Positions 13,633-23,509 of a stretch of 32,320 nucleotides of DNA are shown here, one piece after another. Under the pieces are notes generated by a model. The model was given only the letters and a program-made list of their open reading frames with translations. It searched no databases and was not told the origin of the DNA. Every line of letters begins with the position of its first letter. Position 1 is the stretch's first letter. The translations under genes and the position numbers were made by a program. The stretch is from NCBI GenBank assembly GCA_019918135.1, contig WBZZ01002771.1, positions 7,501-39,820 on the forward strand, given 5' to 3'. Origin of the DNA: Paulinella micropora. Lineage: Eukaryota; Cercozoa; Imbricatea; Euglyphida; Paulinellidae.

Positions 13633-13844
13633 AGAAGGTTTGAGGCTAGCAACGAGACTGGGAAATGCAAAAACAACAAAAGAAAATATGTAACAACAGC
13701 TCTTTTCCACCCATGATTTTTTCAGAGGCAAAAAGGTCGACTACTGCCTTTTTTCAGGGTCTGCAGTCGAACGTCTGCACTTGAAAAGTGCGGGTAGATT
13801 TGTATACAGCTGTATACATTAGATTGAAAGAAAAGAGCTCAGCG

Positions 13845-16800
13845 ATGCCTGTAAAGGCCAGGACATTGCAAGCAATTGCCAGAAACCGTAAGGGGGCTCT
13901 AAAAATTTGGATAAACGGCCAGACGGAGCCTGAGGATTTCGAAGATGTGATAATTCCAGATGAAGTGCGGAGGAAATATGATGGCTTAGGTCTCGAGCAG
14001 CTGGAGAGGGTGGTAGTTGAGACCAAGAGGAATTGGACAGCACAGGGGTTCTTGGAAAATGCAAAGAGTTGGGATGATGGACTAAAAGGCGAGGTAGTAC
14101 GTTTGAAAAGAGATCGCAAGAAGACAGACTTCTACACAAACGAAAATAATAGTAGCGGGAATAAAAAGAAGAAACAAAAGAAGGAAGAAGAAGAAGAAAA
14201 GACAGGAGAAGGGAAGGAGAATGAGAAGGAGAAGGAGCCAGGAAAGAAGAAGAAGCGAAAGGAGAAGGAGAAGGAGAAGGAGAAGAAGGAGAAGGAGCCA
14301 GAAAAGAAGACGGGAAAGAAGAAGGAGAAGGAGAAGCCAGTAAAGAAGAAGGGAAAGAAGAAGGAGAAGGACAAGGAGAAGAATGACAAGGACAAGGAGA
14401 GGGACAAGGAGAAGGACAAGGAGAAGAATAATGACAAGGACACGGAGAAGGACAAGGAGGAGGACAAGGAGAAGGACAAGGAGAAGGACAAGGAGAAGGA
14501 CAAGGAGAAGGACAAGGAGAAGGACAAGGAGAAGGACAAGGAGGAGAAGAAGAAGAAGAAGAATAAGAAGGGAAAGAAGGAGAAGGGGAAGAAGAAGGAT
14601 GAGGAGGATGACGAGGAGGACGAGGAGGAGGAGGACGAGGAGGACGAGGAGGAGGAGAAGGTGACGAAGGACAAGGACAAGGAGAAGGAGGAGGAGAAGA
14701 AGACGACGACGACGAAGAAGAAGAAGAAGAAGGAGAAGAAGAATAAGAAGGGAAAGAAGAAGGAGAAGGGGAAGGAAGAGGAGGATGACGAGGAGAACGA
14801 GGAGGATAAGGACGAGGAGGAGGACGAGGAGGAGAACGAGGAGGTGACGAAGGACAAGGACAAGGACAAGGAGGAGGAGGAGAAAGGAAAGCAGAAGGAG
14901 GAGGAGAAGGACAAGGACAAGGAGAAGGACAAGGACAAGGACAAGGGCAATGAGAGAGTAAACAAAACAGGAGTCCCAGAAGTCCCAGAAGGAAAATTTC
15001 GTATTTACGAAATCCCGGGTTGGTTTGAATACATATTCGAGAACGAGGAGGACCAGAAAGCACACACGGACTCCAAAGGCCGCAAGTTCCAAGACGGGTT
15101 CGTTCTTCTTTCTTTTTTATGTTAAATTATAATAAATTAATATGTAATTGTAGAAATTTCTTTCTTTTGTTTTCATTTCTTTCTTTTCTTTCTTTTCTTT
15201 CTTTTCTTTCTTTTCTTTCTTTTCTTTCTTTTCTTTCTTTTCTTTCTTTTCTTTCTTTCTTTCTTTTCTTTCTTTCTTTTCTTGTCTGTTGTTTCTTTCT
15301 TTTCTTTCTTTTCTTTTAATTTCTTTTTTTTCTTTTTCTTTTTCTTTTTTCTTTTTTCCTTTTCTTTCTTTTCTTTCTTTTTTTCTTTCTTTTCTTTCTT
15401 TTCTTTCTTTCTTTTCTTTCTTTTCTTTCTTTTCTTTTTTTTCCTTTCTTTTCCTTATTTTCTTTATTTCGTTTTCTTTCTTTTCTATCTTCAAATTGTT
15501 TCTTTTCTTTCTTTTCTTTTCTTTCCTTTTCTTTCCTTTCTTTTTTTTCTTTTTTTTCTTCTCTTTTTTCTTCTCTTTTTTCTTTTTTTTTCTTCTCTTT
15601 TTTCTTCTCTTTTTTCTTCTTTTCTTCTTTCTTTTTTCTTTTTGTTTCTTTTCTTTCTTTTCTTTTTTTCTTTTCTTTTCTTTTCTTTATTTAACTTTTC
15701 TTAAAATTTTGTTTCTTTTCTTTTTTTTCTTCTTTTTTTTCTTTTTTTTCCTTTCTTTCCTTTCTTTCTTTTCTTTCTTTTCTTTCTTTTTCGTTATCTT
15801 CTTTCTTTTCTTTCTTTTCTTAATATTTGATGTCGGACTGAGAGCCTTCCACAGTGCCCCCCCCCCCCCCCCCCAAGCACTTGTTTGTTCGTGCTTATTG
15901 CTAAGGTTGTTCATGACATGGACAACAGACGATGCTAAGGTACATTAATTACATTAATATTGTTGTCCCGGTCACCACTGGGTCAGAAACATGGTGTTTG
16001 GGTAATTAAAGGTGCGCGAGGGGGTATACATCACCGACGTCAGGCTGACCACAAGAGCAGGCTTGATATTGGCCCCCCAAAGGCAGATTGAGACTCGCGA
16101 AAACGATGTGTGGCCTGCGCCTGGGTTTTGATTGATTTTTTTTTCTTAAAAAAACAACAATAATTTGCTATAGGATGATCCTTGAGTTTCCAGTGGGCTG
16201 GAAGAAAAGAAAACCCGAAGCCAATGAAAATGGTACGAATGTTTTGTCATTTTCACCCATGATTGGTTGTTATTGCAGGTGTCGGAACGAAGAAGTGGAT
16301 CGCAGTGTTGCGGGGAATGGATGCTGATTTGGACGGCAAGACCGACACTGAGTTTCTTCAACTCATGTGTCCAAAATTGTTGAATCTTGCTCATAGCTTG
16401 TGTCACCCCCCTCACAAGCGGAACTATATTGAAGACGTGTTGACCTTTTTCCTTCCATATGTTGGGGATCCTACGAATCCCCCCCCCCATTCTTCGAAGA
16501 TACAGATGGAAGGCTTTGCTAGTTAAGGAGTTGGCAGGCAAGGCTAAGGTATGCAATTATTGCGCAAAGGGCTTTAGCTTTATTTATTGCTGCTTTTTTA
16601 ACTCTTCATTTTTATGGTGTGATAGAGGAACAGAGCAGCAGTAGAGCAAGGCTACAAACCTTTGCGCTCTTCTGATCGCCGGACCAAAAGGCCAAGGAAA
16701 TTTACACCAGGTTCTTTGCGTCAACACTGTTCTATGTAACACAGTTCTCTTATGAATTTTATTGTTTGATACTAGGTAGCAGTGACACTGCGCCTGAACC

Positions 16801-17610
16801 AGAGGATCAGGAGGGTGAAACTAGTGAAGATGAGGTTATAGTCGAGGAGAATACAAAAAAGAAGAAAAATTTGAAGGCAAAGCAGAAGGTGAAGCAGAAG
16901 AAGGTGAAAAAGGGCAAGAAGGAGCAGCCCTCCACGCCTCCGGACGAGGAATCGGAAGCCGAGGAGAAACTTGAGCAAGCCAACCAAGTCTGTTCTCACT
17001 CTGCAGCTGTTATGTTGTTGTCTAATTAATGATACATAGGTAGTGTAGTACTAGTGGTGTCTCCGAAGCCTCTTTGCAAGCGATTTTGAAGGAGGCAATG
17101 AAAGAACATAGTAGCAAAATGAATGAGAACATGGAGAAGCTTTTGAAACAGTATGAAAAGAAAGAAGCAGGGAAGGAAGGTAAAGGAAAGAACAATGGAG
17201 AAACAGAGAAGGATAAGGAGACGCAAGGCTCTGAGGAAGAAAAAGGCAAAGAAAAGAAGAAAAAGAAGAAAAAGAAGAAGAAAAAGAAGAAGAAAGACAG
17301 CTCCAGTGACTCAGACAGTGACGATAGCACTAGTACTAGTGATAGCTCTAGTAGTAGTGAGTCAGAGGAAGAAGAACAGACGAAGAAAGAGAAGAAGAAG
17401 CAGAAGAAGAAGAAGAAGAAGAAGAAGAAGAAGAAGAAGAAGAAGAAGAAGAAGAAGAAGAAGAAGAAGAAGAAGAAAGAGAAGAGAGCTGCACAGCAGG
17501 CTATGCAAAACACAGCCACTCGCGGTATCTATCCATTCCCACCCAACAGCTCACCCGGCTATAATTATTATGATTTTGCGCTTGCGGCTATGGCACTCAA
17601 AAATCAGTAA
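13845..17610 (+). CDS. Lys/Glu-rich accessory protein of element A, multi-exon
   Basis: Not recognised. Start chosen at ATG 13845 (MPVKARTLQAIARNRKGALK). Exon 1 runs to about 15097: a plausible globular N-terminus of about 105 residues, then about 280 residues of KEKDKEKD-type low complexity, then VPEGKFRIYEIPGWFEYIF. Later exons: a possible short one ending TWTTDDAK (about 15935), 16279-16548 (VGTKKWIAVLRGMDADLDGK; NYIEDVLTFFLPYVGDP; RRYRWKALLVKELAGKAK), 16626-16710, 16776-16988 (acidic/basic) and about 17055-17610 (coiled-coil-like LQAILKEAMKEHSSKMNENM, Ser/Asp tract, long poly-Lys, ending AMALKNQ). The splice phases 16548/16626 and 16710/16776 agree. The frame breaks in the C-run 16479-16488. 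It is divergent from the transposase, the position of a second transposition or regulatory protein. The charged tracts suggest nuclear or nucleic-acid contact; that is inference only. Confidence 0.55.
14170..14945 (+). repeat. Coding GAGAAGGACAAG minisatellite
   Basis: A purine-rich tract of AAG, GAG and GAC codons encoding KEKDKEKD-like repeats within the accessory gene. Complementary-strand Leu/Ser/Pro frames are artefacts. Two DEED-rich blocks (about 14596-14660 and 14783-14850), each followed by a VTKDKDK segment, suggest an internal duplication. Confidence 0.9.
15160..15830. repeat. CTTTC/T-rich intronic repeat
   Basis: About 670 bp of pyrimidine-only sequence built from TTTCTTTTCTTTC units. 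It follows the GACGG/GTTCG donor of the accessory gene and is inferred to be intron. The Phe/Leu/Ser frames are artefacts. Confidence 0.93.
15831..16278. other. Intronic region with possible small exon
   Basis: Contains a long C-run at about 15857-15874. A stretch reading LFMTWTTDDAK and ending at a GTACAT donor (about 15935) is a candidate exon. The rest up to the acceptor TATTGCAG at 16278 shows no coding signal. Confidence 0.35.
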
Positions 17611-17796
17611 GTTGAGCGTTGAAGTTTCTCAAAAATACTAAAAATTAGATTTATTTGAAAAATAAAAAGAATGTATTGTGTGATTAAAATATATTCTCTT
17701 TTTTTACTCCTCCCGGTGCCTCCCCCCCCCCCGGCCCCCCCACCCCCCCCCCCCTCACAGCAGGTGTCTGGATCAGTCAATGTATTGACACAATTT

Positions 17797-17961
17797 AGCT
17801 TTAATATAACTGGCAAATCATTTTTAATACGTTATTCAGCTTATTCAAGATTATTTTTACTAAATAAAACACATTTTCAATGTCTGAATCAAAAAGTGCA
17901 AAATCACCTGTAGGACAATTTCGGAAAAATTGATACCCCACATTTGGCCGAATCACTTGTT
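17797..17961 (-). repeat. Element A right TIR
   Basis: Reverse complement of 7582-7746; on the plus strand it ends GGCCGAATCACTTGTT. Directly outside is ATAC, the duplicated target, and then the array. Confidence 0.95.
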
Positions 17962-18011
17962 ATACCCCATACTCCATACTCCATACCCCATACCCCATAC
18001 ACCATACCCCA
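17962..18011. repeat. (ATACCCC)n array, middle piece
   Basis: Seven units in 50 bp, including two ATACTCC variants, trapped between element A (ending 17961) and element B (starting 18012). In the ancestral state it was continuous with the arrays at 7171-7581 and 27286-27490. Confidence 0.95.
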
Positions 18012-18038
18012 TGATCCTCTTCCTGATACGAAGGGCCG
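18012..18038 (+). repeat. Element B left TIR
   Basis: 27 bp, identical to the reverse complement of 27259-27285. Just inside it a partly matching GGTCGTAGG motif occurs on both sides. Confidence 0.93.
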
Positions 18039-19007
18039 CCCCATGTCCGGTCGTAGGGAAACAAAATTTTGCGTAAATTATTAAAATGTCCGTATTATTC
18101 GTAAAAACATTATTTTCATGCTAAAAAATCATTTTTACTGCAAAAGTCTGCAAAAAAAACTTTAATACCTATTGCGTCTGACTCTCAGCCCGACGTACCG
18201 ACACTACAGTCAAACAGCTAGTCATACGCGCTTATTCATTGTATACGATATGTTACAAACGCTTTCCTGCAACTAAAACATATAATAAACAAACATAAAC
18301 AAACCCTGCATCAATGACAAATTATTTCCTGATTTATCTCACCTCTGGTGGCACTTGGGCGCCACCACACCGTGCCACCCAGGACAAACACGTACTGCTT
18401 GCATCCCACCAGCAATATTATAGTCGCAAAATCGTGGACTGCTACATGTCATGCATAGATTTTATGTATAGATAAATGGAATAAAAAAGAAAAAACTTAA
18501 AACTGATTATGAAGATTGCTTTGGCGGGAAAATCCACGTCTGTGGTGGCACTTAGCGCCACCTCTTGCTCTGCACCCGCAAAACAGTATTATTACATGTC
18601 CCGATCCCGGATATCACGGAAATACTGATTCCCCGCTAGAAATACAGCAGTGAATGAAACAAAACAACACTAAACTTGAAACAAAAAATCCTTGATGAAT
18701 GCGCGCTGAGCGCGCACCGGCGCGACCAATCGCCTGCCACCTGCGTACCACCCCGCACCACGCACCTACCTATAACCGTGACAAGGCAAATGCTTGCGCA
18801 AACAGCAAAAAAACCGCATGTTGATGAAGCAAAAGCGGAAAAAAATATTGCAAAAAAGAAAATGATTATGCATTCCCGCCTCCGGTGGCACTACGAGCCA
18901 CCGAAGCGTGCCAGCCACCATCGCACTGTCGACCGTGAAGGCGCCCAAGTCAATCTAAATCAGCCAAACAATTTTGCTGCGGCAAATACGAATTCTATGC
19001 AAGTAAT
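18039..19007. other. Non-coding left arm of element B
   Basis: Apart from the three palindromes, the 970 bp between the left TIR and the stop of the minus-strand gene show only AT-rich sequence and no convincing exon. Confidence 0.5.
18342..18907. repeat. Left subterminal palindromes of element B
   Basis: Three imperfect palindromes of the form CTCCGGTGGCACTT-N-AGCGCCACC: 18342-18379 (two half-site pairs), 18541-18563 and 18878-18907. Sequence between them is AT-rich and non-coding. They are likely transposase-binding sites, by analogy with subterminal repeats of CACTA and hAT elements. Confidence 0.75.
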
Positions 19008-21893
19008 TCACCAGACAAGTGCTTCGTCCTCGCTCCTGCTGTCGGGAAAGCCGCCAGGGGGCTCGCACAGATCACAGCCTACGTAATCTTCGCTGCCTGG
19101 AGGGTTGTTGCTGTTGGGATGGTTGCAATGTGTGCAGAGCCAGATCTCGCCTCCTTCGGACTTTGCGTCCCCCTCGTCCCAGTCGCTGTCCTTTTGATCT
19201 TCCTCATGATCTGACTCCTGGTAATTCACCGGCCGAGCCGCCCTCCTCTGTCGCTTTGCTGCTCCGCCCCGCCCAGCGGGACGTGAGCCTCGCACTGCCG
19301 CTCCGGAGGAAGGGCCACCACGCGCTGCGTTGCCCGGCTGCTTCCTTTTCCGGCCTGCTTTTTTATTTGCTTTCTTTTTGCTGCTTTCGCCTGCGCCACC
19401 TTCGGTATTGCCGCCGTCGCCGTCGCCGTCGCCGTCGCGTCCCTTGTGGCTCGCCATAGCGTCCTCCAGTCTTTGCTGAAGGTCGGCCACCTTACCCTGC
19501 GTCGACAGCCCTAACCCTTTCAGCAAAGCGATACATTCGGGCTTGAGCATTTGGGTGAACCTTCCCTTGCCTTGCTCTTTGCTCTCCCGCTGGCGGCAGA
19601 CACCGAGTTGAAGTAGCTTTGCTTTTCCTCGTAGCTCATGCCATCGGTCGCTCCGGACTTCACGTGTATCGCCAAGGCTGGCTCCCCCAAGCTCTGATGC
19701 TTGGACTTGCACCGCTCGTCCTTTTTGTGCGCAGGTACGGGGTACTTCAAGCTCTGGGTGCACTTCTCGCACCGCTTGCCCTCCTTAGCATCCTTGTCTT
19801 GGCGTAAACCCAACACAATGCGGTCACAGAACTCAACATCGCTGTGAACCGCGCCGTAGGCCACACCAGGCGTAAAAATTTTACCCTCATCTGTTGGCCG
19901 GTAGTAAACAAATGAGCGCAGCTCCTGAAACATCCACGTCGCAACCTTCCGGGGATTCTCCTTGTTCTTGCTGATCCACGCTTCGATCACGTCCCTGTCG
20001 TGACCGTAGTACCGATGGTTCTCAAACCCTGCTTTTGCAGCTGCAAGAAGCCAATCCTCAACGTTATCGAAACCACGGCCCTGCTCAAGCTGACTCGTGA
20101 GAAATACCTTAGTGTGTATGCCTTTGTCCGCGTCGCACACGTTCCAGGCATGCCCGCCGCACAGCATATCTGAGCGCATCTCAATGTTGTACTTCTGCCA
20201 GAACCTACAGCCAGACTGCATTCAATCAGCTGGTGCGTGACATACTAAATACTTGGATTCCGCCATGATGCACTCTCTGTTATGGAAATCACCCCCGCCA
20301 TCGCCTGTGCGGATGCCCGGGCCCGGAAGAGATGATATCTCTCCGCTGCCTCCTTCCTCCTCAGTTCGCATGTGGTAATCCCATATATACCGAGTCGTGG
20401 CGCCGGAATGCTCACATCTCATAATATTATGGATGTATTCATACTGCAGCTCCCCGTCCGTCCGCCGTGTGACGCGAGTGAACAACAAATCATTCATCTT
20501 CACGCCTGTTTCGGAGTACCAAGATATGTAGTCCTGATAGACTACCCAAGCGCCAAGCCCAGGTTCAAGCAGATCGATCTGTCGCGTGATGTGGCTGCAC
20601 ATGCAAAAAAGTCTCACAAACAAGCCGAATGGAAGCTGGGAGTGACCTTCACTGCACCTTGTACTGCGCGTCGTGTCTCTCGCACTTTTTGATTTTTTCC
20701 TTGAGGTTTTTGATCTTTTCCAAGTTCCGCTTCTCCTCTGTCAAAGCTTCCTCTCGCAATAGCTCGGCCTTCCATTTTTCCCAGTTGTCGTGCCACTTGC
20801 AAGGGACTGTTTTGGTAATGCAACGAAACAGAACATCCTCCTCCTTCAGTATCTTACCAACAGTCTTGCAATTGCGAGGGACATAGTTGTGGTGGCATAC
20901 ATCGGTGCTTCCTGACCTGACGCAGCCTCCCTTACAAAGATATGCAGCTGAGTTTTGCTCATTCCACTTTCCATCCCGCATAATGTGCGCCAAGCGCTCG
21001 AAGCCCCCTGACTCCTCCACCATTTGCGCGTAGATTTGAGGGTGGGCTGTGGTTCTGAACCAATTAAAAAAGGAGTCCAATGATCCAAACCATAATGCAG
21101 CGTTAGACCCTGACTTCCCAGCCAAGGTTTCTTTCACAACAGAAGCAGTGATCCGCTTCTCCATCGGTGTGATCTTTTCTCGCTCGGCGTTTGCCATCAC
21201 TTGCTGTGAAAAGATGTCAGGCTTCTTCAGTTTTACCCCTTCCTGCAGATTGGCGTCAGCATCTCGAACAGCTTTTGCTGCTTTGCGCGCATACCGATCG
21301 CTGATCGAAGTAAAGATTTCTTGAAATTGTTTTGAGGTCATCTTCCCTCGAAGCTTCCCAACAAAAGCCTGCTTGTGAGCTGATCGATAGGGAAAACTCT
21401 GCACAATTTCTTTGACAGCCTTGGCAGCTGCAGCTTCCGCTTGCCCTTGCTGTACTAGCGCTGATACTTGGGGGAACTGCTCCTTGCCTTTCTTAGATAA
21501 AAGTAAGCACATCAGTTGGTCATCCGTCATCCCATCGAGACTCTTACTTGAGCGCATCTTTTCCTGGTATTTCCTGCTCCTTTCCAAAGTTTTACGGTGC
21601 CGAACATCGACTAACGTCTCATCAAGTCGCTTCCTGGAATGATGGCCGCTATGTGCACTAGATTCAGTATCTGACACGCCCCCGGAAGAGAATGCAGATC
21701 CACTCGATGGGCTCAACATATTGAATGAAGCAAGGGCTGACGGTGCGACTTCTGACACTCGAGAACTAGCTCGTTGTTCCACTAGCTCCACCTTTGCAGA
21801 CAGCGGTATAGAGGACCGACTCCTTGCTACAGCAGACTGTACTGCCGACTGGCTTATGGTTGATTGGGTGGCTAATCTGGCTAGGAACGACAT
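19008..21893 (-). CDS. SAP-domain putative transposase of element B, multi-exon
   Basis: Starts at ATG 21893 (MSFLARLATQSTISQSAVQS; an upstream ATG at 21974 is possible). Exon 1 reaches about 20658: Ser-rich N-terminus, helical QVSALVQQGQAEAAAAKAVK, then a Cys/His cluster (CKGGCVRSGSTDVCHHNY). Exon 2 starts near 20594 and holds GAWVVYQDYISWY and IRTGDGGGDFHNREC, reminiscent of the second Asp motif of DDE transposases (DGGxxH/F). A 30-nt intron (GTATGT...GCAG) near 20202-20231 fits in phase. Exon 3 has CGGHAWNVCDADKGIHTK, CEKCTQSLKYPVPAHKKDERC and, in another frame, the SAP motif MLKPECIALLKGLGL followed by a basic region and WLCTHCNHPNSNNP...CDLC, a RanBP2-like Cys4 finger. The frame changes near 19555, and the exon 1/2 phase is unresolved. 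The transposase role is inferred from position and motifs; no family was firmly recognised. Confidence 0.5.
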
Positions 21894-22260
21894 GGCATGC
21901 CTCTGGGACAGCAACAACAAGCAGTTCATACTCACAATCACATTGTTCGTATAGCACCGAATAGAGCTTTCCAAAGGCTAAAGCCTCCAAGCTGAAAAGG
22001 GTCGAGATTGGGATGCCGACTACAGCACAAGTGGGATGTAACATAACAAGAGAAGAGGTGACGACCTGCGAGGGTGTGTCACTAGTGGCTCGCTCTGCAC
22101 AAACGTGTCACAAGGGTGCTTTTTCAAAGCTCCTAAACTCACCGTACCGTACAGGGAATAGTGGCATTCGGCGGGTTTCTTTGGCATTTCTCCTTAAGTT
22201 TGAGAGCATTCCCGCTTCAACTAGTTCAAGTGCTGTTCCTGTTACCCCACTGCCTTTCGC
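21894..22260. promoter_or_regulatory. Divergent promoter region of element B
   Basis: 367 bp between the start codons of the minus-strand gene and the plus-strand SET gene. It is of mixed composition without repeats or an obvious TATA box. It lacks the hairpin repeats seen at the equivalent place in element A. Confidence 0.4.
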
Positions 22261-23470
22261 ATGCCCAAGGAGAAGATTATTGTAGAAACTATCGAGGCCT
22301 ATCGTGTGGAAAGAAAGGATAGACAGCAGACGGTGTTTGTGCAAGTGAATAACGACGAGACATGGCAACCGCTAGGCGACTGCAAAATTGACACTGCAAT
22401 CACGATGCAGTACAATGATTTTCCAAGCCCAGATCCCAATGTGCCGGCATGGGACATAAAAGAAGACAATATGGTCTTTCGATACGCCCCGCAAGGAAAA
22501 GCCAAAGTTCGCAGTCTCACAGGAAAGCCAAAGTTTTTTGACCCTAGCCTGGCAGAACAAAAGACGACTCATAGTTGCAGAGCTAGGGCAAAGCGTCAGC
22601 AGCCTGGTTCAGCTGAAAAAAAGGATGACTCGCACGTGTCAGAAGCTGAACAACAGCCGGAAAAACGGCGGGAGGGCAAACCTTCTCAAGCCACGAAGAA
22701 GGCACAATCGCAGCAGAAGGTTTGCTGCTTCATACATACATAGTTAGGAAAGTAAGTAAGTAAGTTCGTAAATAAACAAATAAATAAATAAACAATCAAA
22801 TCAAGAAATGAATGATGAGTAACGAGAAAATAAGTACATCCATGCATGCAACAACAGAGCATACATACAATTATTATTGCATGCATACCTACACGCATGC
22901 ACACATACATACATATATAGTTAGGAAAGTAAGTAAGTAAGTTCGTAAATAAACAAATAAATGAACAAATAAACAATTAAATAAGGAAATGAATGATGAG
23001 GCACGACAAAATACGTACACGCATGCATGCAATAACAACAAAGCATACACACATATATTGCATGCATACCTACACGCATGCACACATACATACATACATA
23101 GTTAGGAAAGTAAGTAAGTAAGTTCGTAAATAAACAAATAAACGAACAAATAAACAATTAAATAAGGAAATGAATGATGAGGCACGTCAAAATACGTACA
23201 TGCATGCATGCAGCAACAACAAAGCATACATACATATATTGCATGCATACCTACACGCATGCATACATACATACATACATAGTTAGGAAAGTAAGTATGT
23301 AAATCTCTTCGTAAATAAATGAATGAATAAAGAAATAAACTATTAAACAAAGAAATGAATGATGAGTAACGAGAAAGCAACAACAACTATGCATACATGC
23401 ACGCATACATACACGCATTGAATACATGCACGCATACATACATACACACATACAAGAGAAAATCAATCAA

Positions 23471-23509
<39 letters not shown>

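Larger units (their letters stand above)
12338..13844. promoter_or_regulatory. Divergent control region of element A
   Basis: About 1.5 kb between the start codons of the minus-strand SET/transposase unit and the plus-strand accessory gene. In order it holds CAA/CGA-rich triplets (12470-12530), a GA microsatellite (12540-12690), a CATA repeat (12703-12786), two copies of a 255-bp unit and three CCCGCTCC hairpins. Both promoters must lie here; no TATA box was assigned. Confidence 0.5.

Noticed and set aside
13819..15092. Large minus-strand Leu, Ser or Pro-rich proteins
   Set aside because: They are complements of the Lys/Glu-rich coding tract of the plus-strand gene, which has a non-repetitive N-terminus and splice sites.
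15960..16110. tRNA or other structured RNA gene
   Set aside because: No cloverleaf, A-box or B-box pattern could be formed.
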